Origin: Prostheceraeus crozeri
Taxonomy: Eukaryota; Platyhelminthes; Polycladida; Euryleptidae
Reading direction: 5' to 3'
NCBI GenBank assembly: GCA_907163375.1
Contig: CAJQUW010015608.1
Location: forward strand, 1-64,000
Length of the DNA: 64,000 nucleotides
In this document: positions 44,505-55,510 of the stretch, one piece after another
Layout of the letters: the number at the start of each line of letters is the position of its first letter
Position numbering within the stretch: position 1 is the stretch's first letter
Program-made: the position numbers and the translations under genes
The notes under the pieces: generated by a model
Seen by the model: only the letters and a program-made list of their open reading frames with translations
Databases searched by the model: none
Told to the model about the DNA's origin: nothing

Positions 44505-45240
44505 TCACTCCGCGAAAATATTTTCTATAACTCTATCATGAATTTTTTTATCAATATTAATTGTAATGAAGCCATAATCTTTTGACCAAGCATTGTTACA
44601 CGATTGTTTAAATTCATCTTTATTTCTTACACATAAATCTCTTAACAAATCACTTAAGTTTCTTGCATTTATTTCAAATAGTATAAATATATTTGCATTC
44701 TTTCTAATAACACTTCCGTCTAATGAATACATACTTTGTGTTAAATAAAAAACACTACAGTTATTATGTCTACCTCTTGTGAAATAATTTCTCTGAACTG
44801 ACTGATTTCTATCATTAACACAATCATCAAAAATTACACAATGTTTCATTGTTTTATTTAGTTTACTAGGATCTTGCATATTACCACTATCATCTATTAA
44901 TTGTATCTTTATATGTTTATTTTTATTGGATTCAACTAACTGATTATTTTTTGCTGCTTCTTCACACCACGGACTTATTTCTTCTTCATATTGAGATTTT
45001 TCATATTCTTTGAATAATGAAGCAATTGCTGTTTTTTAAGATTATTTTCAAATCCATATTTTAAAAATTGATAGACGGGTTGTTCTGCTGTTGTTGTCTA
45101 AATTATAAGATTGTTATAATCCAAAAAATTTGGTGTCGTTAAAATTTTAAATAATAGATATGTTTTTCCACATCCTGATCTTTCGCAAATTACTGACAAA
45201 ACTTTATTAGATAAATTTGGATGATGATTAAATTTGAGTT
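44505..45240 (-). pseudogene. ATP: Polinton packaging ATPase region
   Basis: A HerA/FtsK-type genome-packaging ATPase. A Walker A motif (ERSGCGKTYLLFK) lies near 45150-45190 and a Walker B motif (HCVIFDDC) near 44840, followed by YFTRGRHNNCSVFYLTQSM with the sensor-like glutamine. It sits beside the penton-like region, as in other Polintons. Part of the fossil; not fully intact. Confidence 0.82.
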
Positions 45241-45330
45241 TTTTTTAATATAATGGGAGCACTTAACTCATTTTTTAATAAAAAAATTTATTTTTATTTT
45301 AAAAGAAGAAGAAGAAGAAAATTAAACTTC

Positions 45331-45382
45331 TCTAGCTTCGCGTGGGAGTTTAAACCTCCCGAACGGGAGTTTATACCTCCCG
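45331..45382. repeat. tandem palindromes GGGAGTTTAAACCTCCC
   Basis: Two copies of a 20-bp unit, each able to form a GGGAG/CTCCC hairpin, just downstream of the packaging ATPase region and at the 3' end of the penton-like region. It could act at transcript ends; this is inference. Confidence 0.6.
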
Positions 45383-46158
45383 AACCAAAAGATCTATCAT
45401 AACCTCTTCATCTCCAAAATTTATTTCTTGTCCTTTCTCATCAGTGATTCTAATGTTAATACTGTTAATAGTTTTTCTTGTAATAGGGAAATATATTAAT
45501 GTCTGTGGAATTACATTTAATCTATAACCAATGGGTACAGTAAAAGCTGGAAAACTGAATATTAAATTTGACAATTTACCATTATATATCCTCCTTCAAA
45601 GATGTCACAATGTACAACAATTGAATTTATTTCAGTTATTTTTGGAATATTCTCACCTAAATGAAAACCTTGACTATAGGTTTGTTTATTAAATCCTAAT
45701 AGCTTTGACAATGATCTATCATGATTAAAATCAACTTGATGATTTTGGTCTAAAGTAAGAGACAATTTATTAACTGCCGGTTCAACTGCAAAATGTAATT
45801 GTTTCTCATCTTTAAATGGTATACCTAAATGTCTCTTAATTTCATTTGATATTGATTCAACTTCGTAAGAATCAGGAAGAAAAGTTAGTATTTTCCATGT
45901 TTTACCTTTATCAGTAGAATATCTAAATTGGTCATTCACATCTTTGATAACGTTTTGAATAGTGTTAAATGTGGAGAAACTAGTCAATGCAATTTGATAA
46001 TTTTTATTTTGTTCTAAATGTAGAATGGGTTCTAAATTACAAGTGTGTGATGAAGTAGTTGTTATAATTTTTAACGTCGTACTAAATTTTGATGAACCCA
46101 AAATCTCTGTCAAATTTTCTAAATGATTATTAATTTTGTCTAAATCTGCTGAACACAT
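45371..46158 (-). pseudogene. Polinton penton-like minor capsid region
   Basis: The N-terminal part (MCSADLDKINNHLENLTEIL) leads into ALTSFSTFNTIQNV; the C-terminal part has FSFPAFTVPIGYRLNVIPQT, IYFPITRKTINSINIRITDE and DEEVMIDLLVREV. This order fits the single-jelly-roll penton protein of Polintons and adintoviruses, which forms the capsid vertices. Part of the fossil; not fully intact. Confidence 0.72.
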
Positions 46159-46471
46159 TTTTTAGTTAAAATTTTGAATAAATGTCTTTTATAAAAAAAA
46201 ATTAAAAACAACAACATATTTCAGCTACGGGCGAGACATCAGATATACTTTTATAATCCTCTTCATTTAGAATCTTCTTTTCTAACAGTCTTTTCAATAT
46301 AGCATGAATTTCATTGAAACTAGAATTATGTCCATCTTTTATTGCCGATATTAAAATATTTAGTCTATTTAGTAATTCTTGTGGATCATCTGGTAAAAAT
46401 ACAGATGTTTCTGTTTTCTGTTTTTCAGATAAAACTTTTCCTACTTTAACTCCCGTTGATAATAAATTTTC

Positions 46472-46732
46472 TTATTCTCTATAACGTTTAAGAGTTTTTC
46501 CTGATTTAACTCTATCTGACATAGCTTTATATTTTATAAGATCTTCTACAGCATAATTATTTAAATCTGCTCCTCTTAAAAGATCAACAAAATTTCTATC
46601 TAAACTAAAAGGAGATTTATCTGGTGAAAAAATTAAACCTCGAAAAGGTTGTGGAAATATTTCTTTTTGTCCGAGATAAAATCTAGGTATAGTTTTTCCA
46701 TCTATAAATGAAATAGAATGTTCAAATTGCAT
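46472..46732 (-). CDS. small Polinton frame, unknown
   Basis: 86 residues: FEHSISFIDGKTIPRFYLGQ, IFSPDKSPFSLDRNFVDLLR, VEDLIKYKAMSDRVK. Not low-complexity, so probably part of a real protein region that also covers coiled-coil-like sequence at 46190-46470 and 46733-47220. No family recognised. Confidence 0.4.
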   Translation of the reverse strand: MQFEHSISFIDGKTIPRFYLGQKEIFPQPFRGLIFSPDKSPFSLDRNFVDLLRGADLNNYAVEDLIKYKAMSDRVKSGKTLKRYRE

Positions 46733-47223
46733 AGATTTTGGTAATTTCTTATTAATGTTTGATTCTAGTAATCCATAGTCATCTAATATAGTTTTGTGTT
46801 CTGGATCTGTTATATTATTTGTTTATCATTATTTGTAAGTTCTTTTTCAAGAGTTTTAAATGGTTTCATAGTTTTTTCAAAATCAGTTTTTACTTGCTCG
46901 ATTTGCTGCATTTTTTCAAACATATCAGATTGAATACCAGCTTTTATCATTCTATGTTGAAGATAGACAACAAATTATTTTTTTATTGCTTTGTTGTCTG
47001 ACATCTTTTCGCTTTAAGTTTTGTTTAATAAAGTTTTGTTTAATAAAGTTTTGGTTAAATTTTCGCTTAAAGTTTTTAGCTCTTCTAAAAAAAATTTGTC
47101 ATTTTCTTCATTAGAAATTTTACCATCACTAGAAATTTTGCCACCCTGTTTATTCTTATCATCAACTTTTTCTGACTGTAATTGAAATGATATTTGATTT
47201 ACTTCATTAGCTATTTGATCAAA

Positions 47224-47724
47224 TTATTCAATCTCATCTAACGTAATAACATTATCATCACATACTCTTTGAAAGTAGTAATGTAGTTTATCATAGACTT
47301 CTTTAATATATAAATGCTTAGTTTTTAATGATTTTCGTTTCTTAGTTATTAAAGATTTATCTAACATTGTAACAAGTGAAGTTGCAAAAACACCCGTACC
47401 TGTTAAAGCTGTAGCAACTACTGGAATTACTAAAACACCTGAAGATATAACAATTGTTAAAGCACCTAAACTTATTGTTAAGAATATGCCAATTCCTTGT
47501 GTTACATTCTTAACTTTAGTCCATCTCTTTCTTAATTTTTTATAATGCTCTAATCTTAATAATAATTGAGATTCCTTATCTTTCATATAACTTACTCTAT
47601 CTTTGCGTTTTTCTTTATTCATTTTTTCAATGTCCATTAAAGTAGAACTACGTTCATATGATAACGAAGGATATATTCTTGAGGTTCCTTCCACTTTTGT
47701 TTCGTCCACTTTTGTTTCTTCCAT
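47224..47724 (-). CDS. Polinton two-helix membrane protein
   Basis: 166 residues: a charged N terminus with a coiled-coil segment (residues about 30-70), then two hydrophobic helices (IGIFLTISLGALTIVISSGV and LVIPVVATALTGTGVF, about 77-118), then a basic C terminus. Its first ~50 codons lie within the inverted repeat and are echoed at the left end of the element. Function unknown. Confidence 0.6.
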   Translation of the reverse strand: MEETKVDETKVEGTSRIYPSLSYERSSTLMDIEKMNKEKRKDRVSYMKDKESQLLLRLEHYKKLRKRWTKVKNVTQGIGIFLTISLGALTIVISSGVLVIPVVATALTGTGVFATSLVTMLDKSLITKKRKSLKTKHLYIKEVYDKLHYYFQRVCDDNVITLDEIE

Positions 47725-48920
47725 TTTTAAAGAAATATTTTGAATAAATATTTTGAATACAATCTTCTGCTATATTAGGACAACGTGATATTTTTTGGGC
47801 TACCTAAATTTTCATCTGCCTACCTTTTCAAAATTCTTAGACCACGTGATATTTTGAGACAACTTAAATTTTCGATTACGTGATATTTTGAGACAACTTA
47901 AATTTTCGCCCTTCGGCCTTCGGCCACGTGAAGTTTGAAGTGTACCTAAATTTTTGTAATTTTGTTTTTTTTTTGAAAATTTTGAAAGACCCCGCAAAAG
48001 TGTGACATCCGGCGCAAGCGAAGCGAAGCAAAGCGAAGCGAAGCGTCGCGCCGGATGTCACACTATATACTACTTAAATTTTCGCCCTTCGGCTACGTGA
48101 AATTTGAAGTCTACCTAAATTTTTGAAATTTTGATTTTTTTGAAAATTTTGAAAGACCCCGCAAAAGTGTGACATCCGGCGCAAGCGAAGCGAAGCAAAG
48201 CGAAGCGAAGGGTCGCGCCGGATGTCACACTATATACTACTTAAATTTTCGCCCTTCGGCTACGTGAAATTTGAAGTCTACCTAAATTTTTGAAATTTTG
48301 ATTTTTTTGAAAATTTTGAAAACCCCCGCAAAAGTGTGACATCCGGCGCAAGCGAAGCGAAGCAAAGCGAAGCGAAGGGTCGCGCCGGATGTCACACTAT
48401 ATACTACTTAAATTTTCGCCCTTCGGCCTTCGGCCACGTGAAATTTGAAGTCTACCTAAATTTTTGAAATTTTAATTTTTTTGAAAATTTTGAAAACCCC
48501 CGCAAAAGTGTGACATCCAGCGCAAGCGAAGCGAAGCAAAGCGAAGCGAAGCGTCGCGCCGGATGTCACACTATGTACTACTTAAATTTTCGCCCTTCGG
48601 CCTTCGGCCACGTGAAATTTGAAATCTACCTAAATTTTTGAAATTTTGATTTTTTTGAAAATTTTGAAAACCCCCGCAAAAGTGTGACATCCGGCGCAAG
48701 CGAAGCGAAGCAAAGCGAAGCGAAGCGTCGCGCAGGATGTCACACTATATACTACTTAAATTTTCGCCCTTCGGCCTTCGGCCACGTGAAATTTGAAGTC
48801 TACCTAAATTTTTGAAATTTTGATTTTTTTGAAAATTTTGAAAACCCCCGCAAAAGTGTGACATCCGGCGCAAGCAAAGCGAAGCGAAGGGTCGCGCCGG
48901 ATGTGACACTATATACTACT
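47530..48920 (-). repeat. Polinton right terminal inverted repeat
   Basis: Six tandem units with GTGACATCCGGCGC starting at 48002, 48169, 48336, 48509, 48684 and 48859 (periods 167-175 bp). Each holds a 15-17 bp inverted repeat around an AAGCGAAGCGAAGC tract, then a CACGTGAAATTTGAAG block. The innermost part includes the 5' end of the gene at 47224-47724. Confidence 0.92.
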
Positions 48921-48926
48921 TCAATC

Positions 48927-49856
48927 AGCTTCTAATGACATCTCTCCCGACTTCGTACGATCCCTAGAACGCGCGCACATTGCATTTAAAGAAGATTTTT
49001 ATTCTTTAAAAAAAGTTTTATTTTGAAAACATTTCATGCATCAAAGGGTTAATAATAAGAGCATCTTCCTATAGCGTGATCATATCAACTACTCGCAACT
49101 GAAAGAGCAAAATATCATAATCAAAGACAATGATCAAAGACAAGATGAAAATGGGTCCACATTACTTACTCTTCAGATTCAAGAAATAAAATCAAGTTTC
49201 TAAAAAATGGAATTCTAATTTTAAACTGCTTTCCACAACAGTGAGACCACTATTGGAACGAATACACACCAAATGTGCTGTGCAGCGCTGTGCTGTGCTG
49301 TGCAGCTGAGGCTATTAAATCGTTGGAATATCAAAATCAGAGAAAGGGGTATGCAAGAGAGGAGAGCCAATCGCGAGTTTTTAAAGCTGAGAATTGCCGT
49401 CGTTAAAGAGAGTTGATCAATCCCCTTCGACACCAATGCCGAGGAGCCAATTTCAATAATACCAACAACATATCAGAGCATAACAATATCCCAAGGAGAT
49501 CTAGATTGCTACAGGAGGCGAAGGTGACACTCGGCGCACTCATTCTTTTAACATAAGTAGACGGACGATAACAACAGAGATGTCAGGGTTGTAAGAGGGT
49601 TTTTCACCAGTCCCTGCATGCGTGTGCTATGATTGCAGTTATCGACCGATCGAGTACATGACTCGACACCGCAGCTGCATGCTTTGGTCACCCGATGGGA
49701 GCGTTGTCAAGACAACCTGCCATTGCCTATTGATATAATAAGGGGAACTTATAAGCAGTCGGCTGTGTTTTCGCACGTGGCTGGCTGCCGTTATCTACGA
49801 TACAACAGTCAAGGCGTCGTTCGGCAATCCTTCAGCCTCGTCGTTTGTGCCAGTGC
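48927..49856. other. no gene; contains one copy of a dispersed repeat
   Basis: Unassigned DNA. 49462-49580 matches the reverse complement of 56395-56495 (CCAAGGAGATCTAGATTGCT, ACAGGAGGCGAAG, ATAAGTAGACGGA). A short GCTGTGC tandem lies near 49278-49305. Confidence 0.6.
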
Positions 49857-49860
49857 GTTA

Positions 49861-50226
49861 CACGGTGCGTCTGGCGTGACTATTAGTGGTCACAACTCCT
49901 CCATTCAAAATTCCTTCACAATCGTGTTTAGTGGATCCATACTAGTGATTTGCGACCCAAAACGAAATCTTCTGCTTGTGTCCTTTTTTGGAATCCACGA
50001 AAATTCAAAATGGCGCCTTTTTTCGAAATTTTTGGTTACGTGGCTATATTTAATCGATTACAGGCCGACCTTTGGCTACGAAAAAGTCATTAATCAACTA
50101 ACAGAAATTGTAAATAATATATTTCACAATTTTCAGATATATTTCAATGGTTAAACTAGTCCTCTAAGTTTCCAAGATGGCCGCCAAAATCAATAAAAGC
50201 CATAAATTACAAATTCATGCATACTC
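49861..50226 (+). repeat. left terminal inverted repeat of RAG1-like copy 2
   Basis: From CACGGTG to ATTCATGCAT. Open frames across this arm (49633-50154) and across the right arm (53048-53326) are shadows of the repeat. Confidence 0.93.
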
Positions 50227-50642
50227 ATCGTTAGAATTATATCGAAGCTTAGTGGGATTTACTTATAAGAATCTTTGTTTCAGTTTTAAAGACATAAATA
50301 TGTTGTGGACAAATCAATCATTTTTACTGCCTCATCTGCTTGCTATCTGACAATCCTATCATCATGATTACATGTACTTATGGTCAAACTTAAATTACAT
50401 ACATGTAGGCCTATATATTTGCAGTCATAAATTCAAGGTTAAATCGTAGGTACCTATATACCGCATTAAAACCATTGAGAAACAATAAAAGCAATGTAGT
50501 AATGATCGAATCAATATAATTCACATTCATAAACGAAGACTACAAAGAAAAGAGAACTCTGCCTATAAATATATGCAATTATAATCACGCACGTTACTAC
50601 AAAAACACACTACAAAACATTACAAATAAAAGACAAGTTTGC

Positions 50643-52657
50643 CTACAAATGCATGCAATTATAATCACATACTGCACGCAGCAACATTTTGAAATAATTT
50701 GGGTGACTAGATACAACTTTATACCTATTCCATACTTTCTTGAAGTCAGCATGTACCGATTCACTGGCTTGCTCACTCCAGACTCCTAAAGAGCAATTGT
50801 TCGAAGAACAAAATTCTCCAACATGATAAAAAACAGCATGCACTTTTGGAGTAACTTGAATCCCCAAAGCCATGTAGCTATCACGAAATTTTTCAATGTG
50901 TCTACGAAATTGAGGATTCAAAGTTTCTCCAAAACATGAATTCACAACGAGATTAAAATCTTCCAAAGCAGTGACATATCGTAAACAACGAAGGGGACAC
51001 ATTGCCCGCAAAGAATCAATTCGGGTCAACAACTTTTTGCAAGCGTGCACTGCAGAGCGCCACCCCATGTCTTCAACATTTCATTATAATCTTATTCACA
51101 GTTCCAAGTAAAAGATGCAACTCCGGTGGAGGCAACACTTCAACAACGCGTTGATCAAGCTCACCTTTCAACACCGGAACATGGATGACATTGTCATACC
51201 TTTTAGCGGCAGTTCTGTCGGAGGTCTGCTGGTAGAACTTCCAGAATTGTTCTGTTATATTACCGTGTGCGTGGGGCAGCATTCGATTTCAGATTGTCAC
51301 GGTGGGCACGGCACCAAGAACATGGGTGACTAGACGAATGACTCATAAGTCCTAGAAGAATGTTCGCCATCTTCAGATCCGTAGCGAAACGAAGAGGATA
51401 GCGCGTGCTATTCCAAAGCTCTCTCATGCGAAGGTGAATCCATATTTTGAGCATGTTCGTATAGCTCTCGTCTACATTGGGAGCAAGTGCCACAATAAAA
51501 AGTTTCTTGACACCGGCATCCTTCTAAGAGGACATACTCTTCCGACAGTTTTGATTCATGCTCTCTGGCTCACCGGTTTCGACGAAGCTCAAGCATATTT
51601 TCATTAAGCCGCCTCCTCCGTCAACACCAAACTTCAGAACCGGCTCTGAAATACGTCGTCGCTGGACAATATCGTTGATAAAGCTCTCCAAGTCGTGGCA
51701 AAAGATAAGACTTTCACTACTCTGATTCGACGACACGACGAATTCAAGTTTCTTTTCAGTAAAGTAAGAATCCAAAAGATGACTCCTGTCGTCAAGCCTA
51801 TCTTTCAATCTGGGTTCTACAATAGAGCGATCATTATTCGCACGAAGATGAGAAGCCAAGCGCAAAGTTTGCCGCTTAGAGAGTTGCATATCAACTTGTA
51901 TATCAAGCATGTCATCAGATGAGAATCGTTGAGGACACTTGTCGAACGACTTTGCGCATGTGGAATCCCGTCGATATCTCACAGGGCGACCGGTGTGAGT
52001 TGGTAAAGTTACACAACCAGTTGATTCGTCGGTTGCTACATCATTGATTAGATCGGATGCTAACTTTGCACTAGGATTTGTTGTAGCGCCAAGTGAAGAG
52101 AGCTCTTTCAAGTTTTCATGTCACTTCGTATTTGTACATACGTGTGATTTTCCTTTCTTCAGGATAGTCAAACAAAAGCTGCAGACCTTCATTGCTTCTG
52201 GGACGAAACGAAATGAGAACATTTTGTTTTTGTCACTATATTCTGGATATCCTGATGACGAAACTCGTGAAGATGGATCACTAGAAGCTGATGAGGTGTT
52301 CGATGAGTCGAGGTTGGTACCAATCCTTGAGCCGGCAATTGCACAAATCAGACACGTACACGATGTATTTGACCGTAATACATGTGGAAGTCGACTCGAC
52401 AATAACGATGAAAAATCGGTAAAAACGTCGATCCTGTGATGGAATATTCCTCTGGAGTATTCTAAAATCACAATTCTACACGATCCACAAAGGACGCAGG
52501 GTAGTCGATCGTCGTTCCAGTCAAGTCCATTTATCAGATGTTCTTCGATCGTCGTTTTTTGCTGATCAGTTATTGTTCTCATCTCTTTTGTTTTCTTAAA
52601 GCAAAGCAAGCAAACCCGTTTTCTATTATTTTCATGACTTGGTTTTTCTATCGGCAT
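50643..52657 (-). pseudogene. RAG1-core-like transposase, broken copy
   Basis: It starts at ATG 52657 (MPIEKPSHENNRKRVCLLC). The Cys-rich N terminus has VCLLC, LCGSC and CTCLIC, then CSFC and HVC. A helical block (QLSKRQTLRLASHLR) aligns with copy 1. Core landmarks: D in GVDGGGGLMK (51620-51622), D in ATDLKMANILLGLM (51377-51379), HPCSWC (51311-51322), PPPELHLLLG, HAVFYH (50823-50840) and WSEQASES (glutamates at 50772 and 50760). Spacings D-x18-C and H-x4-H equal those of copy 1. In-frame stops lie at 52121 and 51524, and frame changes near 51270 and 51070, so it is inactive as read. Two families of one superfamily are therefore present in this window. Confidence 0.75.
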
Positions 52658-52974
52658 GGCACTTTCTCACCGTCCATCAACGAATGAAGTAAACATTTGA
52701 AACAAAATCGACATAGTATATAAAGTTACGAATATTCACACGTGGCTTAGATATCTAGGATTCAAAATTTGAATGTAATCGGTTAGCTTCAATGAAACCT
52801 TCAATCAATGGTTGATCTTTTGCATAGCGCAACGTTGACACAATCATATTGCATAGATATCTTGTAGAAAACAAAGTTTCCTTCTTGAGTATTTCGTAGC
52901 TTACTTAGAAACTTTATATAGATATTATAACTACAGTGATGATGATGATGCAGATTTTATTTTATTTATTAATG

Positions 52975-53341
52975 AGAATATGCATGAATTTGTAATTTAT
53001 GGCTTTTATTGATTTTGGCGGCCATCTTGGAAACTTAGAGGACTAGTTTAACCATTGAAATATATCTGAAAATTGTGAAATATATTATTTACAATTTCTG
53101 TTAGTTGATTAATGACTTTTTCGTAGCCAAAGGTCGGCCTGTAATCGATTAAATATAGCCACGTAACCAAAAATTCCGAAAAAAGGCGCCATTTTGAATT
53201 TTCGTGGATTCCAAAAAAGGACACAAGCAGAAGATTTCGTTTTGGGTCGCAAATCACTAGTATGGATCCACTAAACACGATTGTGAAGGAATTTTGAATG
53301 GAGGAGTTGTGACCACTAATAGTCACGCCAGACGCACCGTG
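52975..53341 (-). repeat. right terminal inverted repeat of RAG1-like copy 2
   Basis: Near-identical inverted copy of 49861-50226, ending CCAGACGCACCGTG. Confidence 0.93.
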
Positions 53342-53345
53342 GTTA

Positions 53346-54789
53346 GTGTGTTCTGTATTTCCGATCTTGGATTGATATACAACTGCTATGTGACATGTTG
53401 CATAACACGATACGACGAAAAATCCACTTCGAAAGCTGATATATCAATGCCTAAGTTCCCTACAGGTGACCGAGTTGAGGTATGGACATGAGCGATAAAC
53501 CGGCAAAACTTCACCATTACGAGCTGTTCTCCAGTACACAGTCTACGTTTTCACCTTTTGGATTGCATCAACAAATCTGAGGATTCACGGATCAACGATT
53601 CTGAGCAACATCAAAAGAAGGAGTTCAGATATGTCTACCTTATGACTATTTGTAGCTTGTTGGTCATTGCAGAGATACATGTTTTAAAAAATTAATGTTT
53701 GGCCTAGTAACCATTCTTCTAATCAAAAACCAAGATGATGTTTTACCATATTTTCGCCGTTGACTTTGTCAAGGTTAATGATGAAATGGACAGCAAACAT
53801 AGATTTTTAAGCAACTAGTCAAAATTCAAAAACTTAAAAGTAGACTTATTTGTATATAATGTTTTAAGTTGAAAACACTACATATAGGCCTTAGAAAAGT
53901 AACAAAGAAACAGGAAAAAAACTTTCATGCGTAGAAAACTTGGACGTAGCTACTAGTATGAAAAATACACAAGACGATTGAGATACAAATGATAATAACA
54001 ATTTTTATTTCATTATTATTTCATTACTCCGAAAAGTGCATAAAGCACCAAGCCAAAGCAAATTTACAACAGGTAGGTGTACAAAGCAGTGTCAATATAT
54101 TGGTTAATATGGCAACAAAAAAATCTAGGCCTACCTATTCAGTCATTAAATCTGACATCTGTGACATTGAATCAGGCATCTCTCATCCTTTGTAGCCAGC
54201 TTTAATACTAGTATATAGGCAGCTTCAGTAGCCTTTCTTAAGTGCCAATAGAGTGAAATAGTCGAATCAATTTACATTCAAATTGAAAATTTTTAGTTGT
54301 TTGACAACATGCACCTAGGAGTCAGCTTCAAGAAAATTTAAAAGGAAAATTATTATATATTTAGGTGTCCATGATAGATGCAATCTAAATTATATGAAAA
54401 TTTTAGAATTTTCAATAACTGCTCAAATCTACGAGTATTTGTTATGTCCATTTTATCATTTACCTTGATAAAGCCTACGGCGAAAATTAGGCAAAGTAAC
54501 TCGAGGAAGATCAAGGGTTACCAGGTCAAACACTTCTTTTTTTAACATCTACTTTATTGTTTCAGAAGGCTGTTTCCAGGCAACCCAAAAATTTAGTCTT
54601 AGTTCAGTCATAGATTCAGCTTCAGGAACGATCGTCGAGATCCACATCCAGAGCCGCACATCGAGGATGAGGTGAGTAATTGTATTAATGATCATAGAAA
54701 AAATTCAACGATGCCTAAAGGATTTATAAAATCTTGAAAGAGTCACTATTAGCGCTTTTCTGTTAATCTAAATTATCGCTATTAATTAA
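53346..54789. other. no gene recognised
   Basis: AT-rich DNA without motif-bearing frames. Confidence 0.5.
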
Positions 54790-55510
54790 ATTATCAATAT
54801 TAATCTCCACCAAGAGCTTAATAGCATTGATAGATGGTCCTCCGATATTGGCTTGCCTCTCAATAAAAATACGTGTTTTGTAATGGACATTGTAACAAAA
54901 AAGAATTTGGTTTTGTCTGATGTTAATTTTCCAGATGGTGATGCCTTGTGTCAGGTCTCATACATTCGCATTCTGGGCGTTACTTTTTCTAGTGACATGA
55001 AGCGGAATTTGTATTTGGATGATTTGGTTATGAAAGCGAGGAAGAGACTTTATGTCATGTACAATCTTAAGAGATCGGGTTGCCCTGCTACCGTTATGTA
55101 CAGATCATATGTCCCTTTTATTCGCTCCATATTTTCATTTGCTTATCCAGTTTATTGCAATGCACCGGACTATCTATTTAATAAAATAATGCGCTTGGAG
55201 AAGCGAGTGTTTAGGATTATCAATTCGAATGAGTTTCCTTCATTCATCGAAGTTGCCACAAAGATGTGTTACAAAATGATTTCATCAATTGAGGGGTCGT
55301 CTGCTCACCCCTTGTCTGTTATGTTCCAACCACATAATTGTCGACTAATTCGTTCTCAGTGCACTTTGCGCCCACCATTCGCAAAAACTGAACGCTTTCG
55401 TTGTTCATTTATAAAATTTTGTATTCTATGATCTTGCACTTTTGTAATGCGTTCACCGACTGTAACCATGTGAAGCAATAAAGATATTATTATTATTATT
55501 ATTTTCTGTC
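54790..55510 (+). pseudogene. LINE ORF2 3' end with microsatellite tail
   Basis: An open frame to 55431 reads NINLHQELNSIDRWSSDIGL, NKNTCFVMDI, YIRILGVTFSSDMKRNLYLD, KARKRLYVMYNLKRSG, SYVPFIRSIFSFAYPV, MRLEKRVFRII and ends KTERFRCSFIKFCIL. This is the thumb and C-terminal region of a CR1/jockey-type LINE (W....L.LN..K, LGV.FSSDL, RLY.LR.LKR.G, YI.FIRS..EYA.PVW, LE..QKRALRII, RT.RF..SFIP). Just after the stop is an AATAAAG signal and an (ATT)n tail (55481-55505), typical of LINE 3' ends. 5'-truncated but with an uninterrupted 3' part, so fairly recent. Confidence 0.85.

Larger units (their letters stand above)
31934..48920. mobile_element. Polinton (Maverick), near full length
   Basis: A 16,987-bp virus-like element with a 6-bp target duplication TCAATC (31928-31933, 48921-48926), the size and duplication length typical of Polintons. 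Its ends begin AGTAGTATATAGTGTGACAT and are built from tandem hairpin units. Parts recognised: adenain-like protease, retroviral-type integrase, double-jelly-roll major capsid region, penton-like minor capsid region, HerA/FtsK-type packaging ATPase, protein-primed family B polymerase and several small virion-like proteins. Preserved duplication, similar end repeats and several long open regions suggest recent insertion. It is not fully intact; I estimate about four to six interruptions. Spaces without genes (32661-33383, 46159-46471, 46733-47223) are AT-rich and show no recognisable motif. Confidence 0.95.
49861..53341 (-). mobile_element. RAG1/Transib/Chapaev-type DNA transposon, copy 2
   Basis: A 3481-bp element with inverted ends of about 366 bp (49861-50226 and 52975-53341) that differ at one position by eye. 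The ends start CACGGTGCGTCTGG. A GTTA direct repeat flanks it (49857-49860, 53342-53345). The transposase between is on the minus strand and is related to, but clearly different from, copy 1. CAC termini fit Transib, Chapaev and CACTA elements; a 4-bp duplication fits Chapaev better than Transib (5 bp). CACGGTG differs by one base from the V(D)J heptamer CACAGTG. Confidence 0.82.

Noticed and set aside
47880-48920. CRISPR-like array (regular repeats with spacers)
   Set aside because: The units are 167-175 bp, nearly identical throughout, and form the terminal repeat of a eukaryotic Polinton.
49633-50154. 173-codon frame, with a near-identical 92-codon frame at 53048-53326
   Set aside because: Both lie on the two inverted ends of the RAG1-like copy 2; the identity comes from the terminal repeat, not from a duplicated gene.
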